Assembly: GCA_018417955.1 (NCBI GenBank)
Contig: JACTVC010000016.1
Span: forward strand, 248,001-312,000
Length of the DNA stretch: 64,000 bases
Reading direction: 5' to 3'
Source of the DNA: Laccaria trichodermophora
Taxonomy: Eukaryota > Basidiomycota > Agaricomycetes > Agaricales > Hydnangiaceae
In this document: one piece after another, positions 24,650 through 37,180 of the stretch
Layout: each line of letters opens with the position of its first letter
Numbering within the stretch: position 1 is the first letter of the stretch
Program-made: the position numbers and the translations under genes
Notes under the pieces: model-generated
Database searches by the model: none
What the model was told of the DNA's origin: nothing
What the model saw: only the letters and a program-made list of their open reading frames with translations

Positions 24650-25145
24650 ATCACACCTTAAACAAGGGTTGATCAGGCAGCTAAGCAAAGTCTTTGACAG
24701 AGTCTAGAACAAATTGATCATTTTTTCACCTTTTATGTAATTAAGTGTGAAGGTGACATCCAAATGTAAAAAAATTGTTGTTACTATTTTCAAAATGTCT
24801 TGTAAGGTATATCCACAGGACAAAAGGCTGTTAAGAATTAAAATTTGTAAATGAAATGGATTTCAGGAACAATTCAGTTTGTCTCTTCAGCATGAGGCAA
24901 AACTTTAATTTTTAGCAAACACTTCACCTAGAGAACAGAGTTGTGGACAAATGTAAACAATAAGCATATAAATTATTTTTATTCTGTTGGCCCCCTTGAA
25001 AAATTAGTGAATATACTGTCAAAATAAAAATTGACCCAATAATCTGATCTAATTACATACAAGGTGCAAAAATGATAAATTTATCAAGAAATCTGTCCAA
25101 TGCTTTGCTTAACTGCCTGATTGTCCCTTGTTTGAAGTGTCACTG
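24650..25145. mobile_element. MITE-like element with about 90-bp terminal inverted repeats
   Basis: The segment from about 24,650 to 24,745 matches the reverse complement of about 25,050-25,145: AACAAGGG, GATCAGGCAG(C/T)TAAGCAAAG, then TTGATAAATTTATCATTTTT-like sequence and a shared ACCTT(T/G)TATGTAATT. The roughly 300-bp interior is AT-rich and non-coding. Ends begin near CACCTTAAACAAGGG, and I could not define a target duplication. It looks like a non-autonomous DNA transposon. Confidence 0.6.
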
Positions 25146-26394
25146 TCACTACTTGGTCACCACCCTATGTAACCACCACCTTGCACCATGAGTGTCTGCC
25201 ATGGGCTGAACAACATTTAGACCCTCACATCAACTGCCACATCATGTGCTGGAGGCTCAGCAACAACATGCCACATCTTTACCACATCCTACATGACAAC
25301 CCCCTGCTGCTGCTAGGCCATCACCACCCACTCGAGTCCATTGTCAACTGCCCACGTTCTCCTTGGTAAACTGCAATCATGACTTCAACAATCTGCCAAT
25401 GCCATCAATGACCTCCTCCAGATCTGCCATGTCATCCAGATGGCAACAATGCAACAGTAGTGCAGGTGAGCTCAAATTCCACAACCCCCCTCTTTCTCCT
25501 TGCTAATAGCCACAACACCAGCCAACCACTGCCACATCACTGCCTCATCCTTGCCACATTGGTGCTGATGAGGTGACATGATGATCACAACAATGGCCAC
25601 AAGACAATGACAGAGGAGATGGATGGACAGATAACAGTGCAGTGTGGCAGCAACAGACAACCATAACAATGGCAGACAATGACACTAAGACTGTGGATGC
25701 ACAGCAGAATATCTGTGTGAACATGCCCCTTTTTCTGTTATACCATATTCCCCAATCCTTCCTAGTTTCTCATATAACATGCATCAGATATATACCATTT
25801 TATACAATCATCCAGTTGTTTATGACTGTGGAAATACCATGCTGTTTACCCAATATCCTCAATTTCAAGCAGATGCATATGGTATCCTTATAATGAGTAG
25901 TATTATATCCTGATTACCTCCCCAAGCATCTAGAGGATATTCATGAACACCAGCTGAGGATATCTTGAGGCAGATATCCACAGGATAGTGGATGAGGATA
26001 GTTGGAGGTTGTGTATGTCCTGTGATATCCCAATACTTTCCATTCCTCCACTGATTCCTACCAGATTCCAGCCAGAATCCAGGAATTCTGTGGATTCTGG
26101 CTGGAATTGACAGGAATTATAATGGGAATAGACAGAAATTTCAGTACAAATCTATACTTCTCAGTTCCCCCTACAATTCCACTTTAGCTAGATGTCATAT
26201 GACTTAATCTGCACTTATCAAGACCTCCTGAATTACTTGTGTAATGTAGTCAGTCAATATATTATTCTATTCTATGCTGATAACTTAAACTTAGGAATTG
26301 CTTATCATATTCAAATTTGAACGTGGATAATTCAGGTGTATTCACTAGAACTACATAAAATTATTCTACTACAAAATTATCCTACTACATAGAG
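25146..26394. other. CpG-poor repeat remnants, no gene
   Basis: No coding feature supported. At 26,050-26,150 there are ATTCC/GGAAT-rich lines resembling the ends of the purine-tract composite repeats found elsewhere in the window. Confidence 0.35.
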
Positions 26395-27190
26395 TGTTCA
26401 AGGGAGGGATGGAAGGGAGGGGGAGAGGGGTGAATGGGAGAGGGGTGATGGGAGAGGGAGTGATGGGGAGCAGTGGTGGGGAGTGATGGAGAGGGGAGGG
26501 AGGGGAGGGAGAGAGGGGGGAGGAATGGAGAGAGAGGGGGCATAGAGGGAGGGAAGAGGGACAGAGGGAGAGAAGAAGGATGGAGGGAGGGAAGAAGGAT
26601 GGAGGGAGGGAAGAGAGGGAGGGTGGATGGAGTGGTGGGGACTGATAGAGGGGGGAGAGAGTGGTGGGGAGTACTGGGCCTTGTCACTGTTTGTCGTCCT
26701 GTGCTTTACATCGTTCCTGTTGTGTCTTTGTTGATGTGCTCACTGTCATCCGTTGACATGGGCGTTGTCCGCTGACATTGTCATTGTCTGCTGATGTGCT
26801 CATTGTCTGTTGATGTGCTCATCATCTGCTGGTGTGCTTGTTGTCGTCTGTTAATGTGGGCATCATCTGTTGAGGTGGGTGTCATCTGCTGACATAGTGG
26901 CGGTCTGTTGACACCATTGTCGTCATCTGCTGACATGGTGGTGGTCCATTGAGGTGGGTGTTGTCTGTTGACATTGTTGTTGTCCATTGAGGTGGGTGTT
27001 GTCTGTTGACATTGTTGTTGTCTGTTGACATTGTTGTTGTCTGTTGACATTGTTGTTGTCCATTGAGGTGGGTGTCGTCTGTTGATGTGGCCATCATCCA
27101 TTGACATGGTGGTGCTCTGTGTGTCATCTGTTGGTGTGGTCATGGTGGTCGTGTGTTGAAGCTGGGTTGGGGACAGGGTGCTCACCTAGG
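26395..27190. repeat. composite repeat: purine tract then GT-rich tract (copy 1)
   Basis: About 250 bp of almost pure purine (GGGAGGG, GGAGAGAGGG patterns) is followed by about 500 bp of degenerate short tandem repeats built on TGTTGACATTGTTGTTGTC and TCATCTGTTGATGTG. The same order recurs at 31.6, 36.1, 37.6 and 52.0 kb. Open frames here are low-complexity artefacts. Confidence 0.7.
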
Positions 27191-27957
27191 ACAACAAATG
27201 ATGATTTCATTGTTTGTTGTCTGGTTTCCATGCTCGTTTACTGGGACTGGTGACATTGTGTTGGGGCCACCAGTAGCTGTTACTTTCATATATGAATAAT
27301 GGATACTTTGCCAAAATGCATCTTATATCAGAATGGGTAGTTGTCCAGTGGATAGACAGTTTACCAAAAGGTAGTTTACCAAGAGTCATGATGTGCCATT
27401 GGTGTAGGCTGTACATAGGGTGTGCTGATGAGCTCGGGGTTGTGCTCACTGTTGGTGACGACGTCGGGCACTGTTTTCAGGGTCCGGGGTGCATCTCCAA
27501 ATGAAAAATAGCAATAAAATAGGGGAAAAATCAGAAAAAAATGGGGGATGGTGCTCACACTTGAGGCAGGGCCTAATAAATAATCAGCACAAATGTACCT
27601 CCTTATTTGTGGCCACTTGAAAAATAATGAAGCGAATGTGCATCCCGAAAACATTGATTTTCAAAATTAGAAAATGAAGAACAAATAAGAACTTCAACCA
27701 CATTTAATTTGCATATTCAAACAATGTCTTTGAGAAATAGTCTTGGTAGCCATAGCAACACCACTCAGCTGAAGAATATGTTAAAGAATAAAATAACAGA
27801 TTTGGTCTGTCAATATGGCTGACATTCTTATTGTTCAACAGTTTAAATTTTTGTTAATGAATGTTTTTGGCATACACAACAGCTTTATTATTCTAGGAGT
27901 GCAATGGTTATGGAGGTATCTTTGCCTGGATCAAACATTGGACCCTGTCTCAAGTTG
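27191..27957. other. repeat fragments, no gene
   Basis: The stretch 27,290-27,400 is related in inverted orientation to 32,640-32,740, and 27,430-27,560 is a diverged unit of the palindrome arm repeat described next. The rest is AT-rich and unassigned. Confidence 0.45.
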
Positions 27958-30133
27958 TCACTGTTAGTGACAACATCGGGGACTGTTTTCAGGGTCCAGG
28001 GTGCATTTCCAAATATGGTAATATAGCCAAGAATAGCCAGAAAATAGCCAAAAAATCAGAAAAAAATGGGGGATGGTGCTCACTGTTAGTGACGATGTTG
28101 GGCACTGTTTTCAGGGTCCAGGGCACATTGCCAAATATGGTAATATATCCAAAAATAGCCAAAAAATCAGAAAAAAATGGTGGGTGGTGCTCACTGTTGG
28201 TGATGACATTGGGGTTGTTTTCAGGGTCCAAGTGCATTTCCAAATATGGTAATATATCCAAAAATAGCCGGAAAATAGCAGAAAGATTGGAAAAACATAT
28301 GAATGGTGTACAGAACATCAGGCACTGCAAACTTAGACTACAAAGTTTACTGATACATACAAAAGACTACAAAAGTTTATAGACTACCAAGTTTACTGAT
28401 AGACTATAAAAGTCAGACTTAGACTACAAAGTTTGTAGTGTCCGCTTTTTGTCATTACAAAAGTTTGTATTGACTGCTTTTTGAGACTACAAAAGTTTGT
28501 AGTGTGGGCTTTTTCATTAAAAAAGTTTGTAGTATGCACTTGTTCATTAGAAAAGTTTGTAGTATCCACTTTTTGTCATTACAAAAATTTGTAGTGTGTG
28601 CTATTTCATTAGAAAAGTTTGTAGTGTCCACTTTTTCATTAGAAAAGTTGTCTGCTTTTTCATTTAAAAAAGTATGTAGTTGACATGTAGTTTATGGTGT
28701 CCTTGGACCTATCTATGTTATGGGGATGAGGTTGAAGAATTGCCATCATATTGCCAGTGCTGCAGCATTAGTTTTTGACATCATGCACATGTTGTCTTTC
28801 ACATCAGGAAAGGCCATCCTAAGCCTTTCATATTGATACCTACTGTCCTATCAAAAAACATAATTATCAGTTCATGTGGGGATATGGCTGAACAATTGAC
28901 ATGGCATCACCAGTTTTTTGACATCATGACCAAGTTGGCTTTCAGCCAGAGGAGGCTATTCATGTTGATATCTACTCAATACATGGTCAACTTACAACAT
29001 GACCTGACTTGAAGACACCTCCAAGGATGGATCAGCCCATCATCAAAAGCCAACTTGGTCATGATGTCAAAGACTGGTGATGTTATGTTAATCCTTCAGT
29101 GATACCCCCACATGAATGTATCAAAGTTGACTATGTTTCAGACAGGCCAGTAGCTATTAATGTGAAAGCAGACAGGATGAAAGGTAACTTGGTCATGATG
29201 TCAAAAAACTGGTGATGCCATGTCAATTGTTCAGCCATATCCCCACATGAACTGATAATTATGTTTTTTGATAGGACAGTAGGTATCAATATGAAAGGCT
29301 TAGGATGGCCTTTCCTGATGTGAAAGACAACATGTGCATGATGTCAAAAACTAATGCTGCAGCACTGGCAATATGATGGCAATTCTTCAACCTCATCCCC
29401 ATAACATAGATAGGTCCAAGGACACCATAAACTACATGTCAACTACATACTTTTTTAAATGAAAAAGCAGACAACTTTTCTAATGAAAAAGTGGACACTA
29501 CAAACTTTTCTAATGAAATAGCACACACTACAAATTTTTGTAATGACAAAAAGTGGATACTACAAACTTTTTTAATGAAAAAGCCCACACTACAAACTTT
29601 TGTAGTCTCAAAAAGCAGTCAATACAAACTTTTGTAATGACAAAAAGCGGACACTACAAACTTTGTAGTCTAAGTCTGACTTTTTAGTCTATCAGTAAAC
29701 TTGGTAGTCTATAAACTTTTGTAGTCTTTTGTATGTATCAGTAAACTTTGTAGTCTAAGTTTGCAGTGCCTGATGTTCTGTACACCATTCATATGTTTTT
29801 CCAATCTTTCTGCTATTTTCTGGCTATTTTTGGATATATTACCATATTTGGAAATGCGCCCTGGACCCTGAAAACAACCCCAATGTCATCACCAACAGTG
29901 AGCACCACCCACCATTTTTTTCTGATTTTTGGCTATTTTTGGATATATTACCATATTTGGCAATGTGCCCTGGACCCTGAAAACAGTGCCCAACATCGTC
30001 ACTAACAGTGAGCACCATCCCCCATTTTTTTCTGATTTTTTGGCTATTTTCTGGCTATTCTTGGCTATATTACCATATTTGGAAATGCACCCTGGACTGT
30101 GAAAACAGTCCCTGATGTCATCACTAACAGTGA
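27958..30133. repeat. 2.2-kb palindrome (foldback-type element)
   Basis: The arms are near-perfect inverted copies with a centre near 29,050. For example, 28,841-28,880 pairs with 29,240-29,281, and the outer TCACTGTTAGTGA at 27,959 pairs with TCACTAACAGTGA at 30,121. Each arm contains, from outside in, three tandem units of about 115 bp (with CAGGGTCCAGGG and TTTCCAAATATGGTAATATA), a block of degenerate AAAAGTTTGTAGT repeats, and a unique inner segment. The central 250 bp is not palindromic. No transposase is present. Confidence 0.85.
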
Positions 30134-31343
30134 GCACCATCCCCCATTTTTTTCTGATTTTCCCCCTATTTTATTGCTATTTTTCATTGGAAATGTGCAT
30201 ATTTCCTTATTTGGAAATGCGCCCTGGACCCTGAAAACAGTGCCTGACATTGTCACCAACAGGGAGCACAAGCACTGAGCTCACTGACATACTCTACAGC
30301 CTATGTTGACAATGTGGAAGTGCTTCAAGAACCTTTCATGATGCCCTCCTTTTTTCTATTTTGAACTTTTATTTTATAATTCTTTTCTTTTTTTATTCAA
30401 ACCATGTCTCTTACTAAAGTTTGAGTGTCTGGAGTCATCGCATTTTCTTAGGCTTTTCGTTGCACACCAGCAAAAAGCGCTCCTGAAGTGTTCCTACAAG
30501 AATCACCATCAAATGATGCAATAACTGGCAACTTACCATAAATGCTTCCCTCATATGACATCATCATTGGCAACTTCTTTGTTCAGCTCTTTTGGTGGAA
30601 TTTGAAGGATCGGCTGGACTTGTTTGCACATGCATGTACTTTCCTTTATTTCCTTTTTTTTTTTTTTGTTGTTGTTGTTCTTTCACTTACTGCATATCCC
30701 CAAGAAACCGAAGTTGCACCTGAGGGCTGGACAGTTTGGTCAAGCTACCAATGACTGGGAAGTCCACGCTGAGGGCAGCAGTGCCTTCATAAATAGACTC
30801 CCCAGTGTCAAATGGTTCCCCGAGTAATCCCCAGTCCAGAGGTTTAGCAGAGGGATCTGACAGGGTGCATCATGGACATTTTATTTTTGGTGTTTTGTAG
30901 AATTCCATAGCCTTTTTTAGAATTATTGGACAGGCAGCATGCAAGAACGTGTAGAATGCCTTGTGATTCTAGTTTTTGTATTTAGGTGTCTTCCCACCTT
31001 GTGAATGGAACATCTCTTCTTTCCCCTCTCTTGACTTCACTCTCACAAAGACTTTTAAGATTTTAAGCCATTTTTACATTCAACACTCTCCCTCCCTCTT
31101 GTTTTCATCAACTTCGACCTTCATTTGGGCTCTCCAAGCACAATTTCATGCATGCAAAAGCCCTCAAAAGGCACATATACTCAAGTTTGAAGTTTACCTA
31201 TTAGCATGTAGAGCACTTGTCCACACATTCTCTCATGCCATCCACACTAAGTCCCCCCCTTGTCCCTTTCTTTATTGTCCAAACTCATCCTTCCCTTTCT
31301 TCTCCCATCTTTTTGTGTAGACAACCAGTTTCCATCTCTCACT
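30134..31343. repeat. dispersed non-coding repeat (copy 1)
   Basis: From about 30,300 to 31,000 the sequence is a diverged direct copy of 36,490-37,130. Shared lines include GGGCAGCAGTG, TTCCCC(G/A)AGTAAT(C/T)CCCAGTC and the stretch ending in TGATTCTA. No open frame of note is shared. It may be the 3' part of a mobile element or an old gene flank. Confidence 0.5.
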
Positions 31344-32610
31344 GCAGTACTTTACAGTGCCCCCCCATTCCTGCAGGGATCCACAGGAATCCACAGGAAT
31401 GGGACCAGAATACAACCAATGCAACACCTTTCCTTTTTGCTAGATACATTTACAGTAATATGCACTTCTTCACACTGACTTAAAGGGTATGAACACTTTC
31501 TTATAACCTTTATATATTAAAATTCAATATATTTAAGTAATACCTAATTTACTATTTTCTATGTTAAATGAAGGGGGGGGGGGAGAGGAAGGAAGGGAGG
31601 GAGGGAGGGACAGGGAGTGGTGTGGGGCTGTCATCAGGATAAGGGAGGAAGGAAGGGAGGAGGAAGGAAGGGAGGGAGGAGGAAGGAAGGGAGGGAGCGA
31701 GGGAGGGAGGGACAGACAGTGGTGTGGGGCTGTGATCAGCATAAGAAAGAGGGAGGAAGGAAGGGAGGAGGGACAGGTAATGGTGTGGGGGAGGGAGTGG
31801 TGGGAGGGGGACTGATGGAGGGGAGTGAGAGTGGTGGGGACTGATAAAGGGGGAGGGGTGGTGCTGGGCCTTGTCGTCCATTGTTGTTGTCATCCCGTGT
31901 TGTCGTTTTGTTGTCGTCCTGTGTCGTCGTCATCGCATGCCATTGTTGTCATGTGTTGTCATGTGTTGATGTCGCATTGTTGTCATTGTCACGTGTCATT
32001 GTCACATGTTGTTGTTTGGATGTGGACGTTGTTGTTGTTGTTGTTGTGGGTGTCATCACATGGTGTGTGTTTGTGGCTGGCTGGTGTGGTGGTCATGGTT
32101 GAAGCTGTGGTTGGTGCTGTGGGGGGCTTGTTTGGTTTGTGACATGGCATTGTGGCATTCACATGGTCATTGTGGTGGGCACTCGTGGATAGTGGTGTTG
32201 TTGTTGTTGTTGTCCATTTGGTTGCCACATCACTGGCAGTGGTCGTTGCCATTTGTTGCTGGGTGGTCGTGGTCATTGTGGGGTCATGTGGGGTCATCAT
32301 TGTCATCATCGTGGGTGGCATGGTGTTGTCGTGGTTTGTTGTGACTGTCATGGGAGGTAGGGAAGAGGATGGTTGGTGGTGGTGGAAAGGAATGGTGTTG
32401 CATTTGTTTGGTAATGTTGCCTTTGTTTGGTATCAGAAGTAAAATAAACAAACAAATGACTGGATTCCGTTGCATTCCGTTCCTGTGGATTCTGGTGTCA
32501 ATTCCGGAATGCCCAAATTCCGCCAGAATGGTAATGCACTGGAATGATCAAAATAGCAGGCCTCCCTGCCAAATTTCAATTCCTGCAGGAATTAGGGGGG
32601 CACTGATAAG
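31344..32610. mobile_element. composite non-autonomous element (copy 2) with CAGTGCCCCCC ends
   Basis: The left end ACAGTGCCCCCCCATTCC (about 31,354) mirrors the right end GGAATTAGGGGGGGCACTG (to about 32,606), with ATTCCTGCAGG/CCTGCAGGAAT just inside. Within are tandem lines of CACAGGAATGGGACCAGAAT type, a 300-bp purine tract (31,560-31,860) and a 500-bp GT/TTG-rich tract. CAGTG-type ends resemble hAT termini. Flanking 8-mers do not match, so insertion is not proven. Confidence 0.5.
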
Positions 32611-33730
32611 ACCTCTCTCACTGTTGAACTTTCGTTCTTCCACAACAACACATCATGACTCTTGGTAAATTGTCCAGTAGGCAATTGCCCATTCTGATAT
32701 AAGATGTATTTTGGACAAGTGTCCATTCTGATTGCTTCAGGTAACAGCACTGGCTGTTGGGGCATTGTTTCCCATGTCGTGGCCATGGTGTTGCATTAGT
32801 GTGGTGAGAATGACAACATTATTGACATGGTGGCATTGGTGTGGATGTCGTTGCATTGGTGTTGACATGTCATCCCCTCATGTGGCATGGACATGTCGTG
32901 GGTGTCATCATCGTTGGTGTGGACACGTTGTCCTGTCATTGTCGTTGGTGTGGACATGTTGTCCTGTTGTCATTGTCCATCATCCTGTTGTCATTGTCCA
33001 TTGTCCCATTGTCATCATCCATGGTTGTTTTATGGGTGCTGGGTGTTGTTTTGTGTCTGTGGGGTGTTGTTTTGTGTCTGGGGTCGTTGTTTTGTGTCTT
33101 TTGATGGGCACTGGGCATTTTTCGATGGGCGCTGAATGTTTTTGGTGGGCACAGGTGGTTTTTGGTGGGTGCTGGGATGTTTTTGTGGGTGGTGTGTGGG
33201 TTTTGTGGGCACCAGGGCGTTTTTGTGGGTGCTACAGCCGTTTCATGGATGCTGGGAAGTTTTCGGGGGTGGGGTGTGACCTGTCATGGTCATGGGTGAT
33301 AGAAGGGTGATGTGGGTGGTGGGGGCTAGGGGTGACGGTGATGGTGTGGCATTGGTGGCAGTGACAAGCATGGTGGTGGTGGTGGTGGAAGGAGAGGGTG
33401 GCCATGTTTGGTGAACAGTGTTTGCCAAACAAGCATTGTTTGTTATCCATTGAAAATAAATAAACTATAATACATAACAAAACAATAAAATAACCAGATT
33501 ACAGTTCCTGCACATTCTGGGGAATGCTATTCCTGCCCATTCCAGGGAAGACCATTCCGGGAAACATTCCAGTGTAAATTCCAGAATGATCAGATTCCAC
33601 TGGAATGAGAAAACACAGGAATGACAAATTTAGCAGGGCTCACTGCTAAATTTCATTCCACCAGAATCCACCAGAATTCCACAGAAATGACTGGAATCCT
33701 GCAGGAATAGGGGGGGCACTGATAAGACCT
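32611..33730. repeat. GT-rich repeat ending in GGGGGGGCACTG
   Basis: Another member of the same family seen from its right end: a TTG/GTTTTGTG-rich stretch (32,760-33,290), a (TGG)n stretch near 33,375, then 33,490-33,715 with ATTCC/GGAAT lines and the end AATAGGGGGGGCACTGATAA. No gene. Confidence 0.5.
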
Positions 33731-34049
33731 CCCTTAATTGATGCTCCAGAAATTCTGCATTTTCCCAGAACAAGTATGCAAACAACAGGATTGCACAATC
33801 CTGAGGGACATGTAGGGCTGTGCACCACCCATCTGATGGGTATGGCTGTCTGTTTTACAGTCTTGATGGGCTTCTGAGCAGGATGGATGCCCCATTTTTC
33901 CATGCACTCAAATTGTAACAGGACAGGACAGGTTGAAAACAGGTAAAGATGGCTGTAGACAGCTGTCTTCCCTACTAGTAAGTAGTTTTTTGAAAGATGC
34001 AAAACGGAATGTATTAAGAGAGTATAAATGAGTGAAATAAAAGACTTAA

Positions 34050-35492
34050 AAAGGGCAAAGATCATCTATGATGATTTACCTTGTGCCTGAGGATCAGTCT
34101 ACGTTTTACAAGCATAAGAACCCTAATGGTCTCAGGCTTAAGACTAGCATGGCAGAGTGAGATTGTATCTCTACCTCCAGAGAAAATGCATTCAACAGCC
34201 ACTGCAGACCCTAAAGAACATGATGTCAATGATAGTAGTCAATTTTATGATGAAGATGTTGCCTACCTGGAATTGAGAAAATATTGCATGCAAGGTGGTA
34301 AAGGTTTGGGAATTGTCCCCTCTGCTGGGACCACCACCACACTCGATCACATCTCTTGAAGTCTTCTTGTGGCAAGTTCCAAAACTCCATTAATTTATCA
34401 GAAACAACATGCCTTCTTTGAAACCTTGCAGTAAAGCTTTTCTGAGGAGAACAGGGTATTTGCAAGGTACTGGAGCTAGAGTTTGACACAATTGAAACAG
34501 TTGATGATGAAGGTACAGATGAAAGTGGAGTGGATTGTGATAAAGGTGGTGGTGAGCATGGAGATTGACTCTGGATGTCTCTAGCTCACTTGCGAGAATG
34601 GGGTCCCCAGCAAACTTGTCCCTCAATGCTTCATAAGAAATGTGTGGATCTAATACTAAAATAAGTGTAAGAGACTCTCCAAGAATAGATGTAAATATGA
34701 CATGCACATGATGACCACAGGTAGAATGGTGAAGTGTCGATTTTGTAGTAGTAATCACTAAGTTGGAGGTGTGCATCCATAAGACCCTTCTTGAGGGAAG
34801 GTGAAGCTGTAGGGGGAAGATTTCAGATGATGTCTTGCAGGTCATCCTGGAGGCCTCGAAAGATGGGGTGTGTTGTGGAGAGCATCAGAGTATGCATTGT
34901 TGACATTTCTGTTGTTGCGAGATGGAAGGTTTTTAGCCAACCAGTAACAAGCTCAATTGCCTCCCATTCCTTGCTTGTCAATTTGTATGCTCAAAGGTCT
35001 CAATGAAAGTGAGCAAACGAATCAACGACTTGCCAGTAATCAAGTGCACAACCTGGGAGAGGATCAATTCAAAAGCAAACAAATTTATAATACATGACAC
35101 ACAAAGCATTTGATGAGTCAACCACCACCACATTCTAACATTGAGTATCAGATTGAGAGTGGGCAGTGGCATATCATTTTGGGTGTTTGCAATTTGAATC
35201 TGCCTAGCCCAACTTTCACTATGTTGAGGAGTGGAGCGCTCAGAGTGAACAATTCTTCAAAGCTACTCAAATAAATGTTAGACCAATATGAATGTACATA
35301 ACAGATTTGATGGCTGACCTTCTGCATGGCAGCCTTTATTTGACTTGTGGGTCCAGTGCTGAAGTCTCCGTCATCATCATAATCATCATTGTCAGCTGTG
35401 GCATCAATATCGTCTTCATGATTGACACTGACATTGATGTCATCTTGATAATTGAGGTTTTTGCTTGCTTTTCCTGCTTCTGATTTTGACAT
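34050..35492 (-). pseudogene. hAT-family transposase, decayed
   Basis: On the minus strand the C-terminal dimerisation region of hAT transposases is clear: DKLMEFWNLPQED, the W-rich line WWWSQQRGQFPNLYHLAC, IFSIPG, an intron of about 64 bp, then VECIFSGGRDTISLCHASLK and PETIRVLMLVKRRL. Further upstream are weaker catalytic-core remnants near 34,980-35,170 (RMWWWLTHQMLC) and an acidic N-terminal stretch from ATG at 35,492 (MSKSEAGKASKNLN). Frames change several times and stops intervene, so it is inactive. The DNA-binding BED finger expected upstream is not seen. Confidence 0.75.
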
Positions 35493-35780
35493 GATTCTGA
35501 TGCCTTCGAGGAGCTAGGTGGATCATGTATGAGTATGACAATTAAGGAAGTCAAGAAACACTGACCTTGATTACCATGAGATGAATGGTGTGAGGCATGC
35601 AACACATACATGACCCAGATGCAGAAAAGTTGATGTTGGTGTTCCAACATCGTAATTCCAATGTGTCCATTAAGATATCATTGTTGGTCACATTATCCAT
35701 CATTACGGTGATGATCTAAGATGGGTTTTTAAGTCATATCATAGAGATAATATGAAATAAATGAACCTTGTCCTGTATGC

Positions 35781-35930
35781 AGTACTTTACCCTCCCCAGG
35801 TTATTCCATATGGAATGGATGGAATGGGGGGTGGACTGCACAAATTCCAGATGGATTCCATACTTTTTTAAGATGGATTCCATCAATTTCCAGGGTGGAA
35901 TCCATGGTAAGTTCCAACTTATCTAGAAAG
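35781..35930. repeat. repeat with CAGTACTTTACCCTCCCC start (copy 1)
   Basis: The first 100 bp match 37,181-37,280 (GGTTATTCCATATGGAA, then GGGGGTGGACTGCACAAATT and CCAGATGGATTCCATAC). It contains TGGATTCCAT-type tandem lines. It shares the GTACTTTAC lead-in with the composite elements at 31.3 and 51.6 kb. Confidence 0.6.
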
Positions 35931-36059
35931 TGGGTTGTTTGAAATAATGCCAAGTCAGGAATCACAGATCTGCACTCATTCATACTCATAACTGCTCAAG
36001 AATAATTAAAATCTATTGATTAGGACTACATATATTTATTTTACTACATTACATATTGA

Positions 36060-36480
36060 AGGGAGAGGAAGAGGTGGGGGGAGTGAGTGGGTGTGGTGGA
36101 GAGTGGGGAGGGAGAGGGGGGTGGGAACTATTGGAGTGAGGGGGACACTGGAGGGATGGGGAGCAAAGGGAGGGGAGCAAATGGAAGGAGAGCAAGGGGA
36201 GGGGGACTGGTAGCAGAGGGAGAAATGGGGGGGGATGGGGATGGAGGGGGAGGAAGTAGGGTGGAAGAGAGGGGACTTACCTGAGCTCGTCGTTGCCCAT
36301 GTCTGTTCACTTTCATGGGTGGTCTTCTCTGTTTGTCAACAGGGGTCCATGGGTGCTTGTCGTCCATTGCTTGTCATTGTAATTGGGTGGTGGGCATTGT
36401 TGTTTGTGGGTGCATTGTTGTTTTTGGGGTGTGTTGACATTTTTGGTGCGTGTTGACATTTTTGGGGCAGTGGGCAGTTG
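36060..36480. repeat. composite repeat: purine tract then GT-rich tract (copy 3)
   Basis: GGGAGAGG-type purine tract at 36,060-36,270 followed by a TTTGTGGGTG/TTGACATTTTTGG tract. It is a shorter member of the family. Confidence 0.6.
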
Positions 36481-36489
36481 TCTGGTGGG

Positions 36490-37130
36490 TAATGTGGAAG
36501 TGCATCATGTTCTGCTCATGACGCCTTCATTATTTTGGCCTTTTACCATTATTTTAAGCTTTTTATTCATTTTTTATTCATCCTGATTTTGTTACTAAAG
36601 AGTCGAGAGTTGGTGCAGAGTTTTCTTTTGTTAGAATACTTAATTTCAAAATCGCCAGTGGCTGTGCAAATGCTCAGAAAGAATGATTTCTCATGCCTCT
36701 TCAATGCCCAGGCTGCACAACTTTGAAGGAATCGGACTTGGGATCTTTTTTTTTGGGTTCGTTCGTGTTCAGTCTTTTTACAATTCAATTGTTTTCTTCG
36801 TTTTTGTATTTTTATTTACAACAGATCCTTACCTTCTCAGAGCTTGACTGGACAGCTGGACAGTAGGGTAGAGCATCGAAGCAAGGGATGTCCACACTGA
36901 GGGCAGCAGTGATGCATGTCAATAGACCTCTCCCTTCATTGTACGTTCCCCAAGTAATTCCCAGTCTGAAGGAATAGTCGAGAGAGGGCAAAGGTGAAGT
37001 TAATTTCTTATATTTTCGGTTTATTGTCTATTTTTAGAACCTTCTTTTATCTTGGTCAGGCAGCACATGAGTACATGTGATGCCTTATGATTCTACAATC
37101 TGTATAAAAGATGCCTTCAGGTTTTCTGAA
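36490..37130. repeat. dispersed non-coding repeat (copy 2)
   Basis: Diverged direct copy of about 30,300-31,000. No coding potential shared between copies. Confidence 0.5.
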
Positions 37131-37180
37131 TGATACTTCCCCCCCCCACCTTTGATTTTTTTTGAAGAACCTTAAGAATT

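Noticed and set aside
26385..27185. Pro/Ser/Leu- or Gly/Glu/Arg-rich frames over purine tracts here and at 31.6, 36.1, 37.6 and 52.0 kb
   Set aside because: Low-complexity translations of homopurine DNA; no start or splice context, and not conserved between copies.
31830..32440. Val/Cys/Trp-rich frames suggesting membrane proteins in GT-rich tracts
   Set aside because: Translation of GTTG/TGTCGT tandem lines gives hydrophobic runs by composition alone.
31354..32606. 8-bp target duplication expected for a hAT-like element
   Set aside because: The flanking octamers (GTACTTTA and ATAAGACC) do not match, so I did not claim a confirmed hAT insertion.
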